Position numbers and translations under genes: made by a program. The notes beneath the pieces were generated by a model. The model saw only the letters and a list, made by a program, of their open reading frames with translations. It did not search any database and was not told where the DNA came from. A stretch of 38,146 nucleotides of DNA from Flavobacteriaceae bacterium (lineage in GTDB: Bacteria > Bacteroidota > Bacteroidia > Flavobacteriales > Flavobacteriaceae): assembly GCA_002697255.1 (NCBI GenBank), contig NZUH01000009.1:1-38146 (forward strand), read 5' to 3'. Positions within the stretch are counted from its first letter, which is position 1. Each line of letters begins with the position of its first letter. Below, in pieces: positions 24,686 through 31,804 of this stretch.

Positions 24686-26301
24686 AATCTAATTTTTTCA
24701 GAGTGTATAAGTGTATTTGAATCATAAGGGATATTTTTTAATATCAATTTAATCACTTTAGTTCTTGCAAATATTTTTCTATCTGCTGAAATTATATTCC
24801 ATGGAGAATTTTTTGTGTTAGTTTTTTCAAACATTTTATCTTTATAATTAGAATATTTGTTCCACAAATTTTGCGCTTTGCTGTCAACGGCTGTATACTT
24901 CCATTTTTTTAAAGTACTATTCTGTATTTCATTAAATCTTTTTTCTTGAGTTTTTTTAGAAATAGAAAAATAAAATTTTAAAAGAATAATATTATTATCA
25001 GTTAAAATTTTTTCAAATTTATTAACATTGTCCATGAAATTTTTATATTCATTTGTTGAACAAAACTTATTTACAGGTTCTACAATAGCTCTATTATACC
25101 AACTCCTATCAAAAAAAACAATTTCACCATTTTTAGGAAAATGATTTATATATCTTTGGAAATACCATTGACCCTCTTCAATTTTAGAGGGTTTAGGCAA
25201 TGCTACCACTTTTAATTTTCTTGGATTTAAGTTTTGAATTGCTCTTCTAATTGCCCCACCCTTTCCTGCGGCATCTCTCCCTTCAAAAACAATGATTATT
25301 TTTTTATTATTTTTAAAAACCCAGTTTTGTAATTTAATCATTTCTAACTGAAGCTTCTTTAAATCTTTTTCATATTTTATGTATCTGAGTGTATGTGTGA
25401 GAGAGGTTTTTTCTCTCGAAAGTAGGCTAATTAATGCTTTTTTCTTATTTAAGAGTTTTAAATCTTTAGCTGAAAAGTCCATTGATTTCTGTTTTCTATT
25501 ATAAGTACTATTTAATAAAGAACTTTTATCAACTTTGATGTTTTTAAAATGTGACAATACATACTCGATAGACTCTAATCTGGCAGATAATTTATTATTA
25601 CTATCAATTATTTTCCACGGGGCGTATTCTGAATTAGTTTTTAAAAACATCTTTTCTTTAAACTCGGTGTATAAATCCCATTTTTTTTGCCCTTCCATAT
25701 CAACCTTGCTAAATTTCCAAGTTTTTAGAGGATTTGATAACCTATTTATAAATCTGGATCTTTGTTCTTCTTTTGAAATGGAAAACCATAATTTTAATAA
25801 AACTATTCCATCGTCGACTAACATTTTTTCAAAATCATTTACCTGATTCATAAATTGATTATATTGATTTTTATCACAAAAATCCATTATTGGTTCAACA
25901 ATAGCTCTATTATACCAGCTTCTATCAAAAAATACAATTTCACCTGCATTAGGCATTTTTTGAAGATATCTTTGAAAATACCATTGACTCTTTTCAATTT
26001 CTGACGGTTCAGAAAGGGCCACAACTCTTGAAAATCTAGGATTGAGGTGCTCTACAAATCTTTTGATTGACCCACCTTTTCCAGCAGCATCACGACCTTC
26101 AAAAATCACACAAACCCTTTTATTATTATTTTGAACCCAATTTTGAAGATTGACTAAAGATGACTGTAATTCAATTATTTTTTTATTATAATTACTTTTT
26201 TCGATAATTTTATCATATTCTTTTTTAGGCAACTTATTTTTAAGAACCTTAATAAAATCATTTCTATTTTTAAAACTATTTAATTCTTTAATTGTAAGCA
26301 T
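24682..26301 (-). CDS. Tandem two-domain polyphosphate kinase 2
   Basis: A 539-residue protein made of two PPK2 domains, about 30-255 and 305-530. Each has Walker A FEGRDAAGKGG (69-76 and 341-348), QWYFQRY, and Walker B plus lid FFDRSWYNRAIVEP (124-133 and 396-405). PPK2 moves phosphate between polyphosphate and nucleotides. In characterised two-domain (class II, polyphosphate:AMP) enzymes, usually only one half has the full active site, whereas both look intact here and both resemble the class I sequence type. The substrate is therefore uncertain. It follows the DUF3127 gene by 6 bp. Confidence 0.9.
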   Translation of the reverse strand: MLTIKELNSFKNRNDFIKVLKNKLPKKEYDKIIEKSNYNKKIIELQSSLVNLQNWVQNNNKRVCVIFEGRDAAGKGGSIKRFVEHLNPRFSRVVALSEPSEIEKSQWYFQRYLQKMPNAGEIVFFDRSWYNRAIVEPIMDFCDKNQYNQFMNQVNDFEKMLVDDGIVLLKLWFSISKEEQRSRFINRLSNPLKTWKFSKVDMEGQKKWDLYTEFKEKMFLKTNSEYAPWKIIDSNNKLSARLESIEYVLSHFKNIKVDKSSLLNSTYNRKQKSMDFSAKDLKLLNKKKALISLLSREKTSLTHTLRYIKYEKDLKKLQLEMIKLQNWVFKNNKKIIIVFEGRDAAGKGGAIRRAIQNLNPRKLKVVALPKPSKIEEGQWYFQRYINHFPKNGEIVFFDRSWYNRAIVEPVNKFCSTNEYKNFMDNVNKFEKILTDNNIILLKFYFSISKKTQEKRFNEIQNSTLKKWKYTAVDSKAQNLWNKYSNYKDKMFEKTNTKNSPWNIISADRKIFARTKVIKLILKNIPYDSNTLIHSEKIRF

Positions 26302-26307
26302 AGAATA

Positions 26308-26685
26308 TTAAAAAGGAAGATCATCTAAATCTTCGTCATTTGTTTCTGAAGCAGGCTCAAATGGAGATAAATTATCCAAAGGAGGTAGATCCTCAGTATT
26401 ATTGGCAGATTCTAATAATTCAATTCTCCACCCCTGAATAGAATTAAAATATTTAATTTCTTTTGTTTGTGGATTCTCCCATTGTCTACCTCTCAAATTA
26501 ATATTGACCTTAACATTTTGACCAACCTTATAATTATTTAATAGATCTGTTTTGTCTTGTACAAATTCAACTGATATTGTTTGGGGGTATTGTTCCTCTG
26601 TAGTAACTACAAGTTCTCTTTTTTTAAAAGTTGCACTAATTTCTTGAACATCTCCTATTACTTTTATCGATCCCTGGATTTCCAT
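26308..26685 (-). CDS. DUF3127 protein, OB-fold/SSB-like
   Basis: A 125-residue protein whose first ~93 residues match DUF3127: MEIQGSIKVIGDVQEIS, KKRELVVTTEEQYPQTISVEF, VGQNVKVNINLRGRQWENP and YFNSIQGWRIELL. The tail is acidic and ends DEDLDDLPF, like the partner-binding tail of single-stranded DNA-binding proteins. DNA binding is therefore possible but unproved. It lies upstream of and probably cotranscribed with the PPK2 gene. Confidence 0.88.
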   Translation of the reverse strand: MEIQGSIKVIGDVQEISATFKKRELVVTTEEQYPQTISVEFVQDKTDLLNNYKVGQNVKVNINLRGRQWENPQTKEIKYFNSIQGWRIELLESANNTEDLPPLDNLSPFEPASETNDEDLDDLPF

Positions 26686-26788
26686 ATATTAAAAATTTTT
26701 ATATCAAATATGAAGATAGATAATAAATAAGAAATATTGAAGTTTAATTTAGAGATAAACTTACTATATTTAATTACATTAATTAAAG

Positions 26789-27929
26789 ATGAATAAAAAC
26801 TCAAAGTTTTTAAATTGGGTGATAATTATTTTCTCATCAGTTATTATTTCTGCAATTTTATGGAATACTTATTTATTTGTGCAGAATTTTAAGCATGAAG
26901 AAAGAAATAAAATGGAATTGTGGTCATTGGCAACTAAAGAAGTAGCCAATATTCAAGGTGAAATATCAAATCTTAATCTTGAAATATTAAAAAAAAATAC
27001 TTCGACTCCAATGATAAAAGTTGATAACAACGGATCCATAGAAATAAATAATATTCCTGAATTAGATTTAAATGATACTATCAAAATTAATAGACTTATA
27101 GAAAAATATAAATCTGAAAATCAACCCATTGAAATAAATTTTGGTAAAGAAAAAATTTCAACACTATACTATGGAAATTCACCTTTATTAAATAAACTAA
27201 AATACTATCCTTCAGCTCTGCTGATTATAGCAGCTATTTTTGGCTTTATTGCATTTTTATTTTTCAAAAATTCAAAAATTGCAGAAATAAATAAATTATG
27301 GTCTGGGATGGCAAAAGAAACGGCGCATCAAATAGGAACTCCTTTAACTTCTCTTATGGGTTGGATTGAACTTTTAAAAAATAAGATTGATGATAAATCA
27401 TATTTAAATGAAATTGAAAAAGATATAGATAGGCTTAATATAATTTCTGAAAGATTTAGTAAAATTGGTTCCGATCCAAATCTTATCAAACTAGATATTT
27501 TAGAGGAAATCGATAAAATAGTAAATTACTTATCTTCTCGGATTAGTAAAAAAATACAATTAAAATTTATAAAGCCTAAATATAAAATTGATGCTAATAT
27601 AAATCCACAATTATTTGGTTGGTGTATTGAAAATTTAATAAAAAATAGTATTGACGCAATTAGAGATAAGGGAAATATAAATATCGATATAATAAAAGAT
27701 CAAAATAGAATTAACATATATATTACTGATGATGGAATAGGAGTTGACAAATCTTTACATAAAAAAATATTTAAACCTGGATTTACATCAAAAAAAAAGA
27801 GGTTGGGGATTAGGCTTGTCCTTAGCAAAAAGAATTATAGAAGATTATCATTCAGGTGAAATTAAGGTTTATAATTCAAGCCAAAATAATGGCACCATCA
27901 TGTTAATCAAACTAAACACAGTAAAATGA
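26789..27929 (+). CDS. Sensor histidine kinase with a one-base frameshift in the ATP-binding domain
   Basis: The first frame (to 27859) encodes two transmembrane segments (about 9-30 and 140-158), HisKA with His in AKETAHQIGTPLTS, the N box (ENLIKNSIDAI) and G1 (DDGIGVD). After GFTSKK it turns into RLGIRLVLSKK and stops. The +1 frame from the same point reads RGWGLGLSLAKRIIEDYHSG, the missing G2 box and end of the HATPase domain, stopping at 27929. The break is a run of nine A at 27790-27798; eight would restore a 379-residue kinase. It is either a real mutation or phase variant, or a homopolymer error. No response regulator adjoins it. Confidence 0.85.
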
Positions 27930-28310
27930 ATTTGAAATCAATGTTGCTATTTCTGTAAATTTAGATGAACTGAGCGAAATTTTATTGCTAAAATTTGCAT
28001 CCTTCATTGTATTAATAGGTATCAAATGAACATGAATATGTGGAACTTCTAATCCTATTATTGAAATTGCAACTTTTTTACAGTTAATAACATTTTTAAT
28101 GGAAATTGCAACTTTTCTAGAGAAAAGCATAAGTTTTTCAAAACTTTCTTTATCCAAATCTAGTATATCATCAATCTCAATTTTAGGGATGCAAAGTGTA
28201 TGACCTATAGAATTTGGGTTAATATCCAAAAAAGCTAAAAAATTATCATCCTCTGCAACTTTATAACAAGGAATATCTCCGTTAATTATTTTTGAAAATA
28301 TAGTAGGCAT
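27912..28310 (-). CDS. HIT family nucleotide hydrolase/transferase
   Basis: A 132-residue histidine-triad protein. FSKIINGDIPCYKVAED opens it, followed by LAFLDINPNSIGHTLCIPK. The catalytic triad is HIHVHLIPI (HxHxH). It probably acts on nucleoside phosphoramidates or similar AMP conjugates, but the substrate is not known. It begins directly after the greA stop and its 3' end overlaps the end of the convergent histidine kinase by 18 bp. Confidence 0.92.
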   Translation of the reverse strand: MPTIFSKIINGDIPCYKVAEDDNFLAFLDINPNSIGHTLCIPKIEIDDILDLDKESFEKLMLFSRKVAISIKNVINCKKVAISIIGLEVPHIHVHLIPINTMKDANFSNKISLSSSKFTEIATLISNSFYCV

Positions 28311-28784
28311 TTATCTAGATATTTTGATTATTTCAAAGTCAATTATTCCACTTGGTACATTAATTTGTGCAATATCACCTACTGATTTCCCTAATAAACC
28401 TTTACCTATTGGCGAGTTTACAGAAATCTTTCCTTTTGACAAATCAGCTTCACCATCAGCAACTAATGTATAGTCCATAATCATCCCATTTAAATTATTT
28501 TTAATTTTTACCTGAGAAAGAACAAGTGCTTTAGTATTATCAAGTTGGGATTCATCTATTATTCTTGCATTTGATAAAGTTTCCTCCAGCTTTGAAATTC
28601 TCATTTCTAGCATTCCCTGAGCCTCTTTTGCAGCATCATATTCAGCATTTTCACTCAAATCACCTTTATCTCTGGCTTCAGCAATTGCATTTGAAGCTTT
28701 AGGTCTTTCAATATCCTTAAGCTGATTTAATTCGTCTTTTAATTTTTTAAGTCCTTCTGACGTATAATATGAAATTTTTGCCAT
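28311..28784 (-). CDS. greA: Transcription elongation factor GreA
   Basis: Rescues backtracked RNA polymerase by stimulating transcript cleavage. The 157-residue protein has the N-terminal coiled coil with the acidic tip EARDKGDLSENAEYDAAKEAQ (about 35-55) that reaches into the secondary channel. The C-terminal FKBP-like domain carries GKISVNSPIGKGLLGKSVGD. It shares a transcript with the HIT gene. Its leader holds a hairpin plus U-tract. Confidence 0.96.
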   Translation of the reverse strand: MAKISYYTSEGLKKLKDELNQLKDIERPKASNAIAEARDKGDLSENAEYDAAKEAQGMLEMRISKLEETLSNARIIDESQLDNTKALVLSQVKIKNNLNGMIMDYTLVADGEADLSKGKISVNSPIGKGLLGKSVGDIAQINVPSGIIDFEIIKISR

Positions 28785-28819
28785 ATCAATAATTTTAAAA
28801 TATCCTACTTGTTTAGAAG

Positions 28820-28841
28820 AAAAAATCTCGCTAATGCGAGA
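28820..28841 (-). terminator. Hairpin with U6 tract in the greA leader (attenuator or terminator)
   Basis: On the minus strand TCTCGC-ATTA-GCGAGA (28841-28826) is followed at once by six T (28825-28820): a compact 6-bp stem, 4-nt loop and U-tract, the shape of an intrinsic terminator. It ends 35 nt before the greA ATG and starts a few bases after a TATATTTG -7 box. It therefore lies inside the probable greA leader rather than after a gene. Confidence 0.65.
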
Positions 28842-28848
28842 CCTTAAT

Positions 28849-28856
28849 CAAATATA
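28849..28856 (-). promoter_or_regulatory. Candidate -7 promoter box for greA
   Basis: Minus strand TATATTTG, a perfect TANNTTTG box, 64 nt before the greA ATG. Initiation would be about at 28845, just before the leader hairpin. No clear -33 TTTG. Confidence 0.45.
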
Positions 28857-28896
28857 CAAAATATTTAAAGATAGTTTTTTATTGTACTTTTATATA

Positions 28897-29328
28897 ATGC
28901 GTAAACTATTTTTTATCCTTTTATTTAATATAATATTTTATACTAATTGTAGTAAAAATATAAATAATTCACAATGTTCCTATTTATTAAATCTTGACAT
29001 ATACTATGAATTAAATTTAAATCTTCCTCAAAACTCTGAATTGAATTTTATAAGTAACTCTATATACATTCCTAATGTCGGAAATGGGGGTATTATTGTT
29101 ACTAATTCAGGAACTGGTTTTTTAGCCTGGGATGCAGCTGATCCCAATCGTACTAATTTACCATGTTCAGTTTTAACTATTTCAGGCCTAGAAGCAACAT
29201 CCAGTTGTGCAGAACAAAACACTTATAGTTTGATTACTGGACAATCTATAGGTGTAGCTCTTACTTGTTCTCTTAAGCCTTATAGAGTAGAATCAAGCGG
29301 GAATATATTAATAATCAGTAGCTATTAA
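28897..29328 (+). CDS. Rieske-fold-like lipoprotein lacking cluster ligands
   Basis: I start at the ATG at 28897, which gives a clean lipoprotein signal peptide with lipobox Cys18 (FYTNC); an upstream ATG at 28834 adds 21 residues that would bury it. The 143-residue protein has GGIIVTNSGTGFLAWDAADPNR (about 64-85), YSLITGQSIG and LKPYRVESSGNILII. These resemble flavobacterial outer-membrane-type lipoproteins with a Rieske-like fold. Where Rieske proteins have CPxH it has DPNR (82-85), and only one Cys (104) remains in the second motif. A [2Fe-2S] cluster is therefore unlikely. The function is unknown. The stop overlaps the receptor stop by 3-4 bases. Confidence 0.6.
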   Translation: MRKLFFILLFNIIFYTNCSKNINNSQCSYLLNLDIYYELNLNLPQNSELNFISNSIYIPNVGNGGIIVTNSGTGFLAWDAADPNRTNLPCSVLTISGLEATSSCAEQNTYSLITGQSIGVALTCSLKPYRVESSGNILIISSY

Positions 29329-31445
29329 AGCTTAAAAGTAATCCCTAATAAAAAATTTCTAAGGGCTTGTGGATAATATCCCGCGCCCTCAATGGTTGTT
29401 ATCATATTTGGTTCAGACCAAGTATCATCATAAGTATAATAATAACCATTTGACACATATTCTTTATTAAAAATATTGTTTATCATTGCCGTGAAAATTA
29501 TCTCCTTAAAGTGTTTTGATCTTTTAAATCTATAGATAAAATTAAGGTCAGTTGTTGAATATGAATTAAGCTTTGAAACAACTGATTCAGTATTACTCAT
29601 AAATTGTTCTCCCACAAACTTATTTAATATTGAAATATTTATATCTTCTTTAGGTCTAAAGTTGATACCAATTGACGAAACTAAATCTGGAGAAAATGAA
29701 ATATCTGTATCACCCCAATTGGTCACAACTCCATCAAAATTTGTTTTATAATCGATATTTTTATTTCTACTAAAACTAATATTAGATGATATATCTAAAT
29801 TATTAGTGGCTTTGAATATAGATTCCAACTCAATTCCTTTCCTGAAACTTTTACCACTATTCTTTCTAATCGGCGAACCAACATCGTCTAAAGCACCCGT
29901 CAAAACCAACTGGTTTTTATAATTCATGTAGTATAGGTTTGAGCTGAAATAAAACTTTTTAGTATTAAATTTCCATCCAAGCTCATAGTCAACCAATTCT
30001 TCTGGCTGTATATTTATATTATTCTCAAAATCACTACGTGTAGGTTCCCTATAAGCTCTTGACAAAGAAAAATATATTTTATTTATATCATTCAACGTGA
30101 AATTTAAACCAGCTTTAGGGTTAAAAAAGGAATAATGTTTATTTACGGTTAAATCTTCAATATTCGATGTGCTTCCAGAGGTTCTATAATCTATTTTTCT
30201 AAGTTGCAAATCAGCATAAATACCAATTCTTTCAGAAAACTGATAAATAGATTTTATAAAATTGCTAAAATCCTTTTTTAAACCATTCCCATTGTAGAAA
30301 AGGTCTGTAAATGCAATGTTACCTGAATTTTGTGACCATATAGTTTCACCATAGTGGTCACCATCATATTCACTATATGTTGAACCAAAAATTAAATTAT
30401 TTTTATTTTTAGAATAGTTTACATTATAATTAATCACATAAAACTGATTATCTAACCATTTTCTTGTAATAAAATCTTCACTTCCATTTTCATTATATTG
30501 CTCATAATAACCCTTTCCATTTGTAAGGTTTAATCCTAAATTAGAAATAAGATTACTTGAAATGGACTGGGTCCAATGAAATTGAAAATGATCTTGTTTA
30601 TAATTATCAACTTCATTTTCATGAAATTGTTCTTGACCGTTTAAATCATAATATATACCCGATGGATTATAAGTTCTATCATTTTCTAAAGTCTGTAAAT
30701 CAATACCATTCCATGCTTGATAAGTTATTTCGTGACCTCCAAAATTTAGAAACTTAAATAAACTTTTGTTTTTCCTATATGATAATTGAAAGAAATGGGA
30801 TTTTAAATCAGATGAAGCTCTATCTATATAACCATCTGAATCTATTTTTGAAATTCTTCCAGAAAATTCAAATGTATTGTTAAGTAAACCTGTACTGAAG
30901 CTGAAATTATTTTTTAGGGTATTAAAACTTCCTACTGAATTAGCACTTTCGAAGTACGGTTCTTCAGAAATCTTATCTGTTAAAATATTTATACTTGCAC
31001 CAAAAGCACTAGAACCATTTACAGAAGTTCCAATTCCTCTTTGCATTTGTAAATTTTCAACTGAGGATGAAAAATCTGGTAAATCAACCCAGAATGCACC
31101 AAGAGATTCAGCGTCATTGTATGGAATTCCATTAATGGTAACATTTGTTGATTGTGAGTTGATTCCTCTAATTCTAATACCTGTATATCCTATACCCGCT
31201 CCTGCATCAGAAGTAGTGACTACATTGGGTAGAAAATTTAATAAAATAGGAATGTCTTGACCTAAATTTCTTTTTGAAATTTCATCTTTTGAAACATTGT
31301 TAAATGCTATTGGAATATTTTCCTTTACCCTAACTGAAGATACAATTACCTCCTCTAGATTTTGAATTTCTAAGGAATCTATAACAGATTCCTGTGCGCT
31401 TAGCGTTATGCTATAGGCTAATAAAACAAACACAATTTTTTTCAT
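29325..31445 (-). CDS. TonB-dependent receptor, probable thiamine transporter
   Basis: Outer-membrane receptor of 706 residues: signal peptide to about residue 17, then a plug domain (IPILLNFLPNVVTTSDAGAGIGYTGIRIRGINSQSTNVTINGIPYND) and a beta-barrel ending in ...FLLGITFKL with a hydrophobic C terminus. It has no N-terminal carboxypeptidase-like domain. The TPP riboswitch directly upstream on the same strand is the reason for the thiamine assignment; this receptor type with a TPP switch is known from Bacteroidota. The substrate is inference. Nothing is cotranscribed downstream on its strand before the convergent lipoprotein gene. Confidence 0.88.
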   Translation of the reverse strand: MKKIVFVLLAYSITLSAQESVIDSLEIQNLEEVIVSSVRVKENIPIAFNNVSKDEISKRNLGQDIPILLNFLPNVVTTSDAGAGIGYTGIRIRGINSQSTNVTINGIPYNDAESLGAFWVDLPDFSSSVENLQMQRGIGTSVNGSSAFGASINILTDKISEEPYFESANSVGSFNTLKNNFSFSTGLLNNTFEFSGRISKIDSDGYIDRASSDLKSHFFQLSYRKNKSLFKFLNFGGHEITYQAWNGIDLQTLENDRTYNPSGIYYDLNGQEQFHENEVDNYKQDHFQFHWTQSISSNLISNLGLNLTNGKGYYEQYNENGSEDFITRKWLDNQFYVINYNVNYSKNKNNLIFGSTYSEYDGDHYGETIWSQNSGNIAFTDLFYNGNGLKKDFSNFIKSIYQFSERIGIYADLQLRKIDYRTSGSTSNIEDLTVNKHYSFFNPKAGLNFTLNDINKIYFSLSRAYREPTRSDFENNINIQPEELVDYELGWKFNTKKFYFSSNLYYMNYKNQLVLTGALDDVGSPIRKNSGKSFRKGIELESIFKATNNLDISSNISFSRNKNIDYKTNFDGVVTNWGDTDISFSPDLVSSIGINFRPKEDINISILNKFVGEQFMSNTESVVSKLNSYSTTDLNFIYRFKRSKHFKEIIFTAMINNIFNKEYVSNGYYYTYDDTWSEPNMITTIEGAGYYPQALRNFLLGITFKL

Positions 31446-31450
31446 GAAAT

Positions 31451-31490
31451 ATATAGTTTTAGTTATTCGGGATGTCTAAAAAAACTATAT
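31451..31490 (-). promoter_or_regulatory. 10-bp inverted repeat next to the receptor start (possible riboswitch expression platform)
   Basis: Arms at 31451-31460 (atatagtttt) and 31481-31490 (aaaactatat) are perfectly complementary, with a 20-nt loop. The stem lies between the TPP aptamer and the ATG at 31445 and ends 5 nt before the start codon, covering the likely ribosome landing site. It could switch translation, but no U-tract follows. Confidence 0.45.
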
Positions 31491-31497
31491 TGAAATT

Positions 31498-31570
31498 ATC
31501 AAGTTCCTAAACAGCATTACCTGTTCTAGGTTCAATGGGTATAATCTCAGCCTTTAAAGCACCCCTTATT
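31498..31570 (-). ncRNA. TPP riboswitch (THI element)
   Basis: On the minus strand the segment reads GGGGTGC, then GGCTGAGATTATACCC, ATTGAACCT and ACAGGTAATGCTGTTTAGGAA. These match the conserved blocks of the THI box: GGGGUGC, CUGAGA...ACCC, UUGAACCUG and GGAUAAUGCC..AGGGA. The pyrimidine-sensing CUGAGA and the pyrophosphate-sensing GAACC/AAUGC blocks are both present, with one or two changes. It lies 53-125 nt upstream of the TonB receptor ATG and should repress it when thiamine pyrophosphate is plentiful. Confidence 0.9.
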
Positions 31571-31606
31571 AATTAATATAAATTTACAAATTTTTAGTTA
31601 AATGAG

Positions 31607-31803
31607 TTATTGATTTTTAATTGGCCAATTATCATGCTGTGAGAAAACTCCGTTACTCCAATCAATTAATTCATCTTTACTTAACAAGCAATATTCTAAT
31701 ACTTTTTTTATTGATTTTACGTCTAAATTTTGTCCTATAAATACAAGTTCAATTTTTCTGTCACCAAGAATCCACTTAGTACAGTAACTGGAAGTTTTTT
31801 CAT
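31607..31803 (-). pseudogene. Remnant of a COG0523 (CobW/ZigA-type) GTPase with a large internal deletion
   Basis: Right after the ZnuD-like stop, the minus strand from the ATG at 31803 reads MKKLPVTVLSGFL, the N terminus of COG0523 zinc-chaperone GTPases just before the P-loop GAGKTT. The same DNA then continues, in another frame, as WILGDRKIELVFIGQNLD and on to CLLSKDELIDW and a stop at 31607-31609, the last ~50 residues of the CobW C-terminal domain. The P-loop, metal-binding CxCC and most of the protein (about 1 kb, judging from a family length near 400 residues) are missing. The two parts overlap around TGGATTCTTGG, which suggests deletion between short direct repeats. Confidence 0.8.
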
Positions 31804-31804
31804 A

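Noticed and set aside
27744-27929. Separate small gene on the plus strand
   Set aside because: It encodes the G2 box and end of the HATPase domain of the kinase just upstream; it is the shifted 3' end of that gene.
28834-28896. Upstream start for the Rieske-like lipoprotein
   Set aside because: It would begin inside the greA leader hairpin and place 21 residues before an otherwise perfect lipoprotein signal peptide.
30557-31260. Plus-strand open frames inside the thiamine-type receptor
   Set aside because: They are shadows of the receptor reading frame and contain no recognisable domain.
31607-31803. Reading the post-ZnuD gap as a functional short peptide gene
   Set aside because: The frame from the ATG stops after 22 residues, and both parts are explained better as the two ends of one deleted GTPase gene.
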